This document shows, in pieces, positions 52,020-62,242 of a DNA stretch of 64,000 bases. Below the pieces are notes generated by a model. The model did no database searches, had not been told where the DNA came from, and saw nothing but the letters and a program-made list of their open reading frames with translations. The stretch is from positions 1-64,000 of the forward strand of contig JBCCEW010000020.1 in the NCBI GenBank assembly GCA_039030075.1. The letters run 5' to 3'. Source of the DNA: Myxococcota bacterium (GTDB lineage: Bacteria; Myxococcota_A; UBA9160; SMWR01). Position numbers and translations under genes: made by a program. The first letter of the stretch is position 1. The number at the start of each line of letters is the position of its first letter.

Positions 52020-52184
52020 GCGCGGGAAAGCGCGGGAGAATGGGCTCGGGCGTCGACCGGCCCCGGACGCGGGCTGGGGCGGGCGCCCGATCCCGTGGAG
52101 GACAGGGGCCGTCGGGCACGGCATCCTCCCCGGGCTTCGTGACGGGTTCCGCGGCAATTCTGGCGATCTCCACAGGAGTAGACG

Positions 52185-53831
52185 ATGACCGACAAGTCCC
52201 AATCGACAGAACACTACGACGTGGTCGTGATCGGCGCGGGTGTCAGCGGCATGTACGCCCTGCATCACCTGCGCGAGATGGGACTCTCGGTGCGGGTCTA
52301 CGACGGGGCGAAGGACATCGGCGGTACCTGGTGGTACAACCGCTACCCGGGAGCGCGCGTCGACGGTCCAGGCAGTCCCTGGTACTGCTACACGTTCTCC
52401 GACGAGCTGATGAAGGAATGGGATTGGGCCGAGACCCAGTCCGAGCAGTCGGATGTGCTCGCGTATCTCGCGCACGTCGCCGATCGGTTCGACCTGCGGC
52501 GCGACATCCAGTTCGAGACCTGGGTGCAGGACGCGCGCTACGACGAGGCTTCCCAGCGCTGGACGGTCGAGACCAGCACCGGCGTGCGGGCCTCGGCTCC
52601 GTACCTGATCTGCGCGGTCGGAGCGCTCTCGACTGCGAACATGCCGGACATTCCGGGCATCAAGGACTTCGCTGGCGAGTGCTACCACACGGGTCAGTGG
52701 CCCCACGAGCCGGTCTCGTTCGAGGGTAAGCGGGTGGCCGTGATCGGCACGGGCTCGTCGGGAATCCAGTCGATCCCCGAGATCGCCAAGACGGCCGATC
52801 ACCTGACGGTGCTGCAGCGCACCGCCCAGTTCGCCTTCCCCTGCGGAAATCGTCCCATCACACCTGAGGAGCTGACCGAGGCGAGGAAGGCATGGGACGG
52901 GGTGCGCGAGAAGATGTACGCGCACAACGGAGGCTTCCCCCACGATCCCAACCCGGACCGTTCGGCCATGGACGACACGCCCGAGGCGCGCGAAGCCCTG
53001 TACGAGAAGCTCTGGGAGCGCGGGGGCTTCCAGTTCTTCCTGAATCTCTACAACGACATCGCGACCAACGAAGAGTCGAACAAGACGCTCTCCGACTTCG
53101 TGCGGAAGAAGATCGCCGAACGGGTGAACGATCCTGAGACCGCACGAAAGCTGATGCCCGATCACTTCGTGATGACGAAGCGGCCGATCCTGGATGACGG
53201 GTACTTCGAGACCTACAACCGCGACAACGTCGACCTCGTCGACCTCCGCGAAGACCCGATCGAGCGCTTCACCCCGACCAGCGTCGTGACCCGCTCGGGA
53301 GAACACCCGATCGACATGCTCGTTTTGGCGACCGGGTACGACGCGATCAGCGGCTCCATGCTGCGACTGAACCCGAAGGGCCGCGGCGGCGTGAGCCTGA
53401 AGGAGCGCTGGGGTGACGCCTTCCACAACTATCTCGGCATGACGATCGCCGGCTTCCCGAACCTGTTCATGATCCACGGTCCCGGGTCGCCGGGCGTGTT
53501 CTACAACATGCCGCTGGGCGCCGAGCGCCAGATGAACTGGATCGGCACGCTCATGCAGCACCTCGAGAAGCAGGGCGCCGGGTCGGTCGAGCCGACCACC
53601 GAGAGCGAAGACGCCTGGGGAAGCGAAGTGTCGGGGATCGCCAATGCGACGCTCTTCCCGCGCACCGACTCGTGGTGGACGGGTGCCAACGTCGAAGGCA
53701 AGCCGAAGGGCTTCTCCGCCTACCTCGGTGGGTCGATCTACTACCTGCGGATCGCCGACATCGCCTCGAAGGAATACGCCGGTTTCGTGTTCGAGCCCGC
53801 CCAGACCGCAGAGGACGCTCAGGCGTCCTGA
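52185..53831 (+). CDS. Baeyer-Villiger-type flavin monooxygenase
   Basis: 548 residues; ATG after CAGGAGTAGACG. FAD motif VVVIGAGVSGMYALHHL, NADPH motif VAVIGTGSSGIQSIPEI, and the BVMO fingerprint FAGECYHTGQWP, with a second conserved block LVLATGYDAISG. GGTWWYNRYPGARVD is typical of cyclohexanone/phenylacetone monooxygenases. It inserts oxygen next to a ketone using NADPH and O2. Its stop codon lies inside a perfect 10-bp hairpin. Confidence 0.92.
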   Translation: MTDKSQSTEHYDVVVIGAGVSGMYALHHLREMGLSVRVYDGAKDIGGTWWYNRYPGARVDGPGSPWYCYTFSDELMKEWDWAETQSEQSDVLAYLAHVADRFDLRRDIQFETWVQDARYDEASQRWTVETSTGVRASAPYLICAVGALSTANMPDIPGIKDFAGECYHTGQWPHEPVSFEGKRVAVIGTGSSGIQSIPEIAKTADHLTVLQRTAQFAFPCGNRPITPEELTEARKAWDGVREKMYAHNGGFPHDPNPDRSAMDDTPEAREALYEKLWERGGFQFFLNLYNDIATNEESNKTLSDFVRKKIAERVNDPETARKLMPDHFVMTKRPILDDGYFETYNRDNVDLVDLREDPIERFTPTSVVTRSGEHPIDMLVLATGYDAISGSMLRLNPKGRGGVSLKERWGDAFHNYLGMTIAGFPNLFMIHGPGSPGVFYNMPLGAERQMNWIGTLMQHLEKQGAGSVEPTTESEDAWGSEVSGIANATLFPRTDSWWTGANVEGKPKGFSAYLGGSIYYLRIADIASKEYAGFVFEPAQTAEDAQAS

Positions 53832-53836
53832 GCGTC
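53814..53836. terminator. Terminator hairpin spanning a stop codon
   Basis: GACGCTCAGG-CGT-CCTGAGCGTC: perfect 10-bp arms with a 3-base loop, containing the TGA of the monooxygenase. It lies between two convergent genes and can act for both. Being inside the coding end, it doubles as the last five codons. Confidence 0.65.
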
Positions 53837-53849
53837 GGGGTCGCGCCGG

Positions 53850-54833
53850 CTAGGCGCGGGGCGGCACCACCGCATCGATCCGGGCGATCTCCTCGGGCGC
53901 GAGCGCGGGTCCGTTGGCGGCGTCGATGCACTGCTGGAGTTCGGCCCGGTTCTTGACGCCGAGCACGAGCGTGTCGACGCCCTCCATGGCCAGCGCATAG
54001 CGGTGGGCCAGCACCGCCGGGTCGGCCCCCAGCTCCTTCGCCAACGCGCGATACCCCGCGGCGCGATCGAAGTCGCGCTGCTCGGCAGACTCGTCACCGA
54101 CATCGCGATCGATGGCGTTCGCCAGCGAGCCGCTCGCGACCGCGCGGATCCCCATGACTCCGACCGAACTCTCCTGGGCCGCGCGAATCGACGCGCGCGG
54201 GTCCGGCGCCTGGTGGGCGATGTGCATGCTGCCCGGCGAGTCGAGCAGGTTCGTGATGCACTGCACCGCGTCCGGCCCCGGGGTCGCCCGAATCGCAGCG
54301 AGCTCCGCCGGCAAGCCGCCCGCCGCCGTGATGCCCCAGCCACCGATGCGGCCGCTCGCCTTCCACTTCTCGAAGACCGGCACCACGTGGTCGCAGTAGA
54401 CGGACCATTCGGTCGAGATCGCCGGGAGCAGGGCGGGCATGGTCACGTCGTTCCAGCCGTCCGGGATCACGCGCCCGTGGAGGAAGAAGAGATCGACGCG
54501 ATCGCGCTTCAAGCGTGCGAGGCTCTTCTCGAGGGAGTGCTCGAGCCGGGATTCGATCTCGTCGGGGGGCTTCTGGCCGAGCATGCACTTCGTGGTGACG
54601 CGCAGATCGTCGGGATCGCCATCGCCGAAGGCGAGCCCCATCACCGTCTCGGCTTCCCCCTCGATCCCGTAGATCGGGGCCATGTCGAACAGCCGGATGC
54701 CGGCGTCATAGGCGGCGCGCACCGTGGCGATCGCCTCGTCGCGCGATGTGGATCCCCAGACCTGGCCGATTCCGCCGCCGCCCAGGGTCAGCTGGCTGAC
54801 TTCGAACAGGCGTCCAAAGGGGCGCGTTTCCAA
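53850..54833 (-). CDS. Aldo/keto reductase family oxidoreductase
   Basis: 327 residues. TTG start chosen because CGGAGGAAGCCG lies directly upstream. TIM barrel with GIRLFDMAPIYG (catalytic Asp/Tyr region), VTTKCMLG (Lys), LFFLHGRV (His), and MGIRAVASG near the NADPH site. It reduces or oxidises a carbonyl in the cytoplasm. It is divergent from a second Baeyer-Villiger enzyme gene, so the two may handle the same ketone/alcohol couple. Confidence 0.87.
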   Translation of the reverse strand: METRPFGRLFEVSQLTLGGGGIGQVWGSTSRDEAIATVRAAYDAGIRLFDMAPIYGIEGEAETVMGLAFGDGDPDDLRVTTKCMLGQKPPDEIESRLEHSLEKSLARLKRDRVDLFFLHGRVIPDGWNDVTMPALLPAISTEWSVYCDHVVPVFEKWKASGRIGGWGITAAGGLPAELAAIRATPGPDAVQCITNLLDSPGSMHIAHQAPDPRASIRAAQESSVGVMGIRAVASGSLANAIDRDVGDESAEQRDFDRAAGYRALAKELGADPAVLAHRYALAMEGVDTLVLGVKNRAELQQCIDAANGPALAPEEIARIDAVVPPRA

Positions 54834-54998
54834 CGGCTTCCTCCGATCTACAGGTGACGAGGGGACGCGACGGCGGTCCCGAGCCGCGCGGTGCCGTGAC
54901 CCTACGAGCGCGGGTATGGTTTGGCAACCGAGTCGTCAGTACGCCTGCGGCGTTCCCCCGGCTCGCAAGGTTCGACTTCGAGAAAGCGAGGCCCCCGC

Positions 54999-56810
<1,812 letters not shown>

Positions 56811-56824
56811 GAGATCGACCCACC

Positions 56825-57889
56825 GTGATTCACCGAACCATCAGAGCGCTCGCGATGGCAGCCACGATGGGGATCGCAGCGACGGGCTGCATCTCCGACG
56901 GGGAGTCGGTGGTGCCCGAGGGGCAGGGCGTCCTTACCTTGGACGCCGGAACCTTCGAGGCCTTCCCCTTGCCGGCGTACGTCGCCGACGACGTCTCGGG
57001 CGCGTACAAGAGCTACTTCGTCGAGGTGGAGCCCGGAATCAAGGTGCACGTCCTCGAGGTGGGCTCCGGGTTCCCGATGTTCCTGCAGCACGGCAACCCG
57101 ACCTCCGGCCTTCTGTATCGAAAGGTGGCAGCCGCCCTCCCGACGAATCGGGTGCGGGTGATCATGCCGACCCTCGTGGGCCTCGGCTTCTCGAGCAAGA
57201 TCCCCGCAAGCCAGCACACCCTCGAGAACCACATTCGCTGGATCCAGGCAGTGCTCGAGCAGCTCGGGTTGACCGAGCTGGTCTATGCCGGCCAGGACTG
57301 GGGCGGGCCGATCGGCATGGGGGCGCTTGCGCGTTCGCCCGGCCTCTTGAGAGGGGCGGTGGTGATGAACACCGGGTTCAACGCACCCACGGAGGAGACG
57401 AGCCTCTCTCGTGCACATGATCTCGCGAAGACTCCGGTGGTGGGTGAGCTCCTGATCGAGGGCCTCGTCTCGATCTTCGATCGGCTTCCGGACATGCAGG
57501 GCGACCCCGACTCGATCCCGCCCGATGTGGTCGAGCTCTATGGCCGCCCGGTCGAGGAGAGCGGGAACGACAAGGCGCCGCTCGCGATGATGCGCATGGT
57601 GACGGACGGGCCCGAGCACCCGAGCGCCGCGGCCATGCGGGAGATCGAGGCCTACGTCCAGGGGTTGGAGATCCCCGTGGAGCTGGTGTGGGGAATGAAC
57701 GACCCGATCCTCGCGAAGGGCCTGCCGCGCATGCAGGAGAACTTTCCGGAGGCACCGGTGACCGAAACCGAAGCCGGGCACTTCCTGCAAGAGGAGGTGC
57801 CGGAGGAGATCGCGGCGGCGCTCGTTCGGGTGATGGAGCGGGCAGGTGCGCCCAGGGGAGGCCCTTCGGGCTCGGCCGGAGGTCGCTAG
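56825..57889 (+). CDS. Exported lipoprotein alpha/beta-hydrolase, haloalkane-dehalogenase-like
   Basis: 354 residues; GTG start with AGGAG ten bases upstream. A lipoprotein signal ends at Cys22 (GIAATGC). The catalytic core follows haloalkane dehalogenases: oxyanion/halide Asn in FLQHGNPTSGLLYRKV, nucleophile Asp158 in GQDWGGP with neighbouring Trp159, and His319 in AGHFLQEEVP. An acid residue may be the Asp in WGMNDPI. Such enzymes hydrolyse C-halogen bonds in the cytoplasm; a membrane-anchored exported form is unusual. Close spacing links it to the upstream Baeyer-Villiger enzyme. Confidence 0.86.
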   Translation: MIHRTIRALAMAATMGIAATGCISDGESVVPEGQGVLTLDAGTFEAFPLPAYVADDVSGAYKSYFVEVEPGIKVHVLEVGSGFPMFLQHGNPTSGLLYRKVAAALPTNRVRVIMPTLVGLGFSSKIPASQHTLENHIRWIQAVLEQLGLTELVYAGQDWGGPIGMGALARSPGLLRGAVVMNTGFNAPTEETSLSRAHDLAKTPVVGELLIEGLVSIFDRLPDMQGDPDSIPPDVVELYGRPVEESGNDKAPLAMMRMVTDGPEHPSAAAMREIEAYVQGLEIPVELVWGMNDPILAKGLPRMQENFPEAPVTETEAGHFLQEEVPEEIAAALVRVMERAGAPRGGPSGSAGGR

Positions 57890-57993
57890 CGACTCTGCCC
57901 AGGGGGCGAAATTCGTCATCTGCACCAAGGGTTTAGGGAGGTTCCCGTGGTGGTTCCGGGTGCCCTCGGTTGCCCCTGCGGTCGGCCTCAAGT

Positions 57994-58009
57994 ATGAACT
58001 GAACTTCAT
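57994..58009. promoter_or_regulatory. Candidate TetR operator at the regulator start codon
   Basis: ATGAA-CTGAAC-TTCAT, a short dyad that overlaps the ATG of the TetR gene. It would let the repressor block its own initiation region and the coupled P450 gene. Weaker than the other operators here. Confidence 0.35.
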
Positions 58010-58619
58010 GTCAGAAATGCCCCTCGCGCCCGAGGCCGCGGCCAACGGGCATACGACACGCCGTCTCGAGACCCGGCGCCGTTTGCTCGAGGCGGGCACC
58101 GAGCTCTTCGCGCGGGACGGCGTGCGCGCCGTCACCACGAGCGCGATCGCGCGCCAGGCCGGCGTCGCCACGGGGACCTTCTATCTCCACTTCCCGGACA
58201 AGCACGCGCTCTTCGAAGAGTTGGCCGACGCGGCGCTCGAAGAGATGCGACCGCAGCCCGATCGCGACCCGACCGGGCGCGTGAGCCCGAAGGCGCTGCG
58301 GCGTGAGCTCGCGCGGATGGTGGAAGTCGCGGAACGCCGCCGAAATCTCATCCGCGCGGTCTTCGATCGCGGCGAGGGGTCCGGGCTGGCCGAGCGGATC
58401 CAGGACCGGATTGCGCGCGGACTCGAAGAGACCTACACGCGGCGTTTTCGCGAGGAAGGCATCGATCTCCACGCCGTCGCCGCCGCCCAGGCACGCGCCG
58501 CCGTTCTGGTCCGCGTGATCGCGTGGTGGGCCGAAGACCCCACCCGCGCGTCCCGCGACGAAGTCGTCGACGTCTTGATGGAAATGACCCCCCGAAGGTT
58601 CCAGGAGGACTCCCCATGA
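58008..58619 (+). CDS. TetR-family regulator coupled to a P450 gene
   Basis: 203 residues from ATG 58008. HTH: VRAVTTSAIARQAGVATGTFYLHFPDKHALFEEL, in part. The ATGA overlap with the P450 gene, whose ribosome site (AGGAGG) lies inside this gene, couples their translation. The ligand is probably the P450 substrate. Confidence 0.9.
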   Translation: MSEMPLAPEAAANGHTTRRLETRRRLLEAGTELFARDGVRAVTTSAIARQAGVATGTFYLHFPDKHALFEELADAALEEMRPQPDRDPTGRVSPKALRRELARMVEVAERRRNLIRAVFDRGEGSGLAERIQDRIARGLEETYTRRFREEGIDLHAVAAAQARAAVLVRVIAWWAEDPTRASRDEVVDVLMEMTPRRFQEDSP

Positions 58620-59941
58620 GCGACCCCGCGATGCAGCCGATCCCGCCGGCTGGCCCGACCTATCGCACGCCCGAGCAAGAGCAGGCGGCGAAGGGCAAGG
58701 GCGTGGCCCCCGCCGACGAACTCGCGCTCGAAGTCGTCAACCCGCTCAACGCCCATCTGTTCCGCGAGAACCGCTGGCAGGGCTACTTCGAGCGCCTGCG
58801 CCGGGAAGATCCGATCCATTTGAGCGAGATCGAAACCGCGGGTCGCTACTGGTCGGTCACGAAGTACGACGACATCAAGACCGTCAGCACCCACTGGGAG
58901 ACGTTCTCGTCGTCCTACGGGATCACCCTCGGCTTCAAGCCCGGGACCGACGCCAACTTCATGCAGCTCGGATCGGCCCCGGCGTTCATCCAGCAGGACC
59001 CGCCCACCCAGACCGAGCAGCGCAAGACGGTCCGGCCCTCGGTCGCCCCGCGCAACCTGGCGAAGCTCGAGCCGCTGATCCGGCAGCGCACGGTCGAAGT
59101 GCTCGACGCCTTGCCCGAGGGCGAGACCTTCGATTGGGTGGACACCGTGTCGATCGAGCTGACCACGCTGATGCTGGCGACGCTCTTCGACTTCCCGCTC
59201 GAAGATCGCCGGAAGCTGACGCGCTGGTCCGACATCGTGTTCGCGATTCCCGAGCCGGGCGGCGTCGTGGAATCCATGGAGCAGAAGCGGGAGGAGCTCT
59301 GGGAGTGCGTGCAGTATTTCGGCCAGCTCTTCGAGCGGCGGCGGCGCGACCCGGGGGACGACCTCGTCTCGATGCTCGCGACGGGCGCGGCCACGAAGGA
59401 CATGACCGCCGTCGAGCACCTCGGCAACCTGCTGCTCCTGATCGTCGGCGGCAACGACACCACGCGGAACACGATGACGGGCAGCGTCTATTCCCTGACC
59501 CATCTGTTCCCGGACGAGCACCGAAAGCTCGCCGCCGACCCGAGCCTCATGCGCAACATGGTGTCGGAGGTGATCCGCTGGCAGACGCCACTCTCCTACA
59601 TGCGGCGCACCGCGCAGCACGACACCGAGCTCGAGGGACGCCAGATCCGCAAACACGATCAGCTGCTGCTCTGGTACGTGTCGGGGAATCGCGACGAAGA
59701 CGTCTTCGAGAACGGCGACGTCCTCGACATCGAACGCCCGAATGCATCGCGGCATCTCTCCTTCGGCTACGGCGTGCACTTCTGCATGGGGAGCCGCCTG
59801 GCCGAGATGCAGCTTCGCGTCCTGTGGGAGGAGATCTTGCAGCGTTCCCTGCGGATCGAGGTCCAGGAAGAGCCCAGCCGGACGTTCTCGTCCTTCGTGA
59901 AGGGCTACACGAAACTCCCGGTGGTGGTGACGCGCGGGTAG
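58616..59941 (+). CDS. Cytochrome P450
   Basis: 441 residues, typical for soluble bacterial P450. I-helix oxygen-activation motif GGNDTTRNTM, K-helix EVIRW (ExxR), and heme loop FGYGVHFCMGSRLA with thiolate Cys390. The N-terminal half (PLNAHLFRENRWQGYF, YWSVTKYDDIKTV) and the GNDTTRN pattern recall CYP124/125/142 and linalool-type enzymes that act on sterol side chains and terpenoids. No ferredoxin gene is next to it. Controlled with the TetR gene before it. Confidence 0.93.
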   Translation: MSDPAMQPIPPAGPTYRTPEQEQAAKGKGVAPADELALEVVNPLNAHLFRENRWQGYFERLRREDPIHLSEIETAGRYWSVTKYDDIKTVSTHWETFSSSYGITLGFKPGTDANFMQLGSAPAFIQQDPPTQTEQRKTVRPSVAPRNLAKLEPLIRQRTVEVLDALPEGETFDWVDTVSIELTTLMLATLFDFPLEDRRKLTRWSDIVFAIPEPGGVVESMEQKREELWECVQYFGQLFERRRRDPGDDLVSMLATGAATKDMTAVEHLGNLLLLIVGGNDTTRNTMTGSVYSLTHLFPDEHRKLAADPSLMRNMVSEVIRWQTPLSYMRRTAQHDTELEGRQIRKHDQLLLWYVSGNRDEDVFENGDVLDIERPNASRHLSFGYGVHFCMGSRLAEMQLRVLWEEILQRSLRIEVQEEPSRTFSSFVKGYTKLPVVVTRG

Positions 59942-59954
59942 CGCGGCGGCGACG

Positions 59955-60677
59955 CTAGGCCGCGCGCAGCACCGAGATCTCGACCGCGTCCGGTAGATCG
60001 GTGTACTCGATCGTCGCCTGGCGGTGCTCCGAGTCGTAGCGCCCGCAGCTGCGTACGTACGCGAGGTACTCCCCCGGGTCGAAGAGGTCGCCCACGTTGT
60101 CGGCGACGACGATGCTGCCCGGGCGGATCAGGCCGCGCTCCTCGATTCGCTGGAGGTCCTGCTTGTAGAGGTCCTTCCAGTGGTCGAGGAACACGAGGTC
60201 GAAGGGGCCCTCGATGGAGTCGAGCATCTTCGTCGAAGGGCCGTGCACGAAGGTGATCTGGTCCTCGAGCCCGGCGAAGGCGACGTTTGCGCGAGAGCTC
60301 TGCACCGCGGCTTCGTCGATCTCGATCGAGGTGATGCGCGCTTCGGCACCGAAGGTGTCGGCGAGGAGGATCGAGGAGTAGCCGCAATACGCGCCGATCT
60401 CGAGGATGCGCGCGCCCGGCGGCAAACGATCGGCGAGCTCCTGGATGAGCGGCCCTTTGTCGGGCCCGATGTTCATCAGCCAGCGCTCTTCGCGTGCGAA
60501 TCGATCGATCGTGCGCAGCACGTCCTTCGGGTCGCCCTTGCGCGCCTCACGCTCGACGTAGGCCGCGACCTGCACCGGTCGAGACGGAGCGCCCTTGACC
60601 TTGTCGACGAGGGCCTGTCGCAGGGTGCGGGAGGTGAACCCCCACATGTGGGGAGCCAGGAATCGCCAGAACTTCAC
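59955..60677 (-). CDS. Catechol-O-methyltransferase-like class I methyltransferase
   Basis: 240 residues; GTG after GGAGGCGACGAC. COMT-type features: GPDKGPLIQELADRL, motif I ARILEIGAYCGYSSILLA, ITSIEIDEAAV, and metal-binding FDLVFLDHWKDLY and VVADNV. Such enzymes are Mg-dependent and methylate catechol hydroxyls. The neighbour on the same strand is an enoyl-CoA hydratase 60 bases upstream. Confidence 0.88.
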   Translation of the reverse strand: MKFWRFLAPHMWGFTSRTLRQALVDKVKGAPSRPVQVAAYVEREARKGDPKDVLRTIDRFAREERWLMNIGPDKGPLIQELADRLPPGARILEIGAYCGYSSILLADTFGAEARITSIEIDEAAVQSSRANVAFAGLEDQITFVHGPSTKMLDSIEGPFDLVFLDHWKDLYKQDLQRIEERGLIRPGSIVVADNVGDLFDPGEYLAYVRSCGRYDSEHRQATIEYTDLPDAVEISVLRAA

Positions 60678-60737
60678 GTCGTCGCCTCCGGGGCCATCGG
60701 GCGCGCGCCCCAGACTACGCTCCCAGCTCTCCGGAAT

Positions 60738-61430
60738 CTATGCGCTCGACGCCATCGGAAAATCCGCCTCGACGCCGGCGCGAAGCGCCTCGAGCGTGCT
60801 GACGCGTGCGCGCAGCTTGCTGGCGTGGTGCGCGTCTCGATGGAGCGACGCCAGGCGTGTGGCGGTCTCGCGGCAGACGGCGGCGAGCGCGTCGGGCGGC
60901 ACGACCTGGTCGAGGAACCCCGCCGCGAGGGCCTCGTCGGGCCTGAAGTCGGCGGCGGTGGCGATCGCGCGATCCGCTGCGGCCGGCGTGAGCTTGTACT
61001 GCAGCACCGCCACGGCGGGGAGCGGCATGGTGAGCCCGATGGCCACCTCGTTCGCCGACAACCGGTGCGCTCCTGCCGATCCGATGCGCACATCGCACGA
61101 CAGCAGCAGGAACGCACCCATCGCGATCGCATGACCGCCGCAGGCGGCCACGGTGGGGATCGGGAAGGAGAGCAGGCGCTCGGCCAGCTCGAAGCCCCCG
61201 CGCAGCATGCCGAGTGCCGGGTCGCCGCCGGCGCGCAGGACGCCGAGATCGAAGCCGGCCGAGAAGAGACCTGATCGGCCCGTGAGGACCACGACCGCGG
61301 CCTCCTTCTCCGCGCGGTCGAGGGCAGCATTCAGCTCGGCGAGCATCGCCGGGGACATGGCGTTGGCTTTGCCGTCGTCCATCGCGATCGTCGCGATTCC
61401 GTTCGTTTGTGCGTAGTCGACGCGCTGCAT
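60738..61430 (-). CDS. Enoyl-CoA hydratase/isomerase family protein
   Basis: 230 residues; ATG with AAAGGAACTCCCC upstream. Crotonase fold: IATIAMDDGKANAMSPAM, the CoA oxyanion block GLFSAGFDL, IPTVAACGGHAIAMGAFLLLSCDVRIG (in parts), and NEVAIGLTMPLP. The usual Glu pair for hydration is only partly evident, so isomerase or another crotonase reaction is possible. Divergent from the TetR gene at 61639 with tandem operator-like repeats between. Confidence 0.88.
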   Translation of the reverse strand: MQRVDYAQTNGIATIAMDDGKANAMSPAMLAELNAALDRAEKEAAVVVLTGRSGLFSAGFDLGVLRAGGDPALGMLRGGFELAERLLSFPIPTVAACGGHAIAMGAFLLLSCDVRIGSAGAHRLSANEVAIGLTMPLPAVAVLQYKLTPAAADRAIATAADFRPDEALAAGFLDQVVPPDALAAVCRETATRLASLHRDAHHASKLRARVSTLEALRAGVEADFPMASSA

Positions 61431-61517
61431 GGGGAGTTCCTTTCGCGGCGGAGCGGTCCCGGGCGCGAGACCGCATGCAGCCGGTGGTGGGGGAGACGGT
61501 CTCGTTCGCGCTGGACG

Positions 61518-61554
61518 AAATAGACCGGTCGTCATAAAATAGACCGATCATCAT
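61518..61554. promoter_or_regulatory. Tandem operator-like repeats (TAGACCGGTC type)
   Basis: Two 18-base copies, AAATAGACCGGTCGTCAT and AAATAGACCGATCATCAT, 19 bases apart and 16 of 18 identical. GACCGGTC is itself palindromic. TAGACC/GGTCTA half-sites resemble boxes described for LmrA/YxaF-type TetR repressors, and the TetR at 61639 belongs to that group by its sequence. Located between divergent TetR and enoyl-CoA hydratase genes. Confidence 0.6.
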
Positions 61555-61564
61555 AGTCGCACCA

Positions 61565-61612
61565 GGGGTCGACCCCGTTCGACCCGACCCGGTCCGACCC
61601 GACTCGATTCGA
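61565..61612. repeat. Palindrome and degenerate TCGACC repeats
   Basis: GGGGTCGACCCC (61565-61576) is a perfect 12-bp palindrome, followed by several TCGACC/CCGACC units in a row up to 61612. It fills the TetR leader. It may be a second repressor site or a simple low-complexity tract. Confidence 0.4.
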
Positions 61613-61638
61613 CCTGGATCGAAGCAGGAGAAGAGCGC

Positions 61639-62205
61639 GTGGCGAACGCAGCGATGCATCGAGAAAGCCTCGTCCGCACGGCGATGCGCCTGTTTCGTCG
61701 CCAGGGCTACGCGTCGACCGGGCTCCAGCAGATCCTCGTCGAGAGCGGGGCGCCGCGCGGATCTCTCTATCACTACTTCCCCGACGGCAAGGAGGAGCTC
61801 GGCGCCGCCGCGGTGGAGCTGGCGGGAGCCCTCGTCGACGAGATGCTCAGCGACCTGGCGAAGCGCCACGCGTCGTCGGAAGCCTTCGTGCGCGCCTACG
61901 TGCGGGTGATGGCCGGGTGGATGGAGGAGTCCGCCTTCCGCTCGGGCTGTCCGATCGCGACGACGCTCCTCGAGTGCGCGCCCGAGTCTCCCGCCATCAC
62001 CGAGGCGGGACGTGCGGCGTTCGATTGCTGGATCGGGACGATCGCCGCGGTCTTCGAGCGCGACGGCACGCCCCGTCGCGAGGCGCGACGGGAGGCCGAG
62101 CAGCTCATCGCCTCCGTGGAGGGCGCCCTCATCGTCAGTCGCATTCGCGGCGCGGGGCGCCCGATTCTCGACGTGGCGCGGCGGTACCGATCGGCGCGCA
62201 GCTAG
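61639..62205 (+). CDS. TetR-family regulator, LmrA/YxaF-like
   Basis: 188 residues; GTG start with AGGAG seven bases upstream. N-terminus LVRTAMRLFRRQGYASTGLQQILVESGAPRGSLYHYFPDGKEEL (in parts) has the GAPRGSLYHYFPxGK pattern of the LmrA/YxaF subgroup; the C-domain ESAFRSGCPIATTLLEC includes the two Cys often seen there. It probably represses itself and the divergent enoyl-CoA hydratase through the tandem repeats at 61518-61554. Confidence 0.9.
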   Translation: MANAAMHRESLVRTAMRLFRRQGYASTGLQQILVESGAPRGSLYHYFPDGKEELGAAAVELAGALVDEMLSDLAKRHASSEAFVRAYVRVMAGWMEESAFRSGCPIATTLLECAPESPAITEAGRAAFDCWIGTIAAVFERDGTPRREARREAEQLIASVEGALIVSRIRGAGRPILDVARRYRSARS

Positions 62206-62242
62206 GCGGGGCGACTGGCGGGTACCGGAGCGCGGGGTCCGC

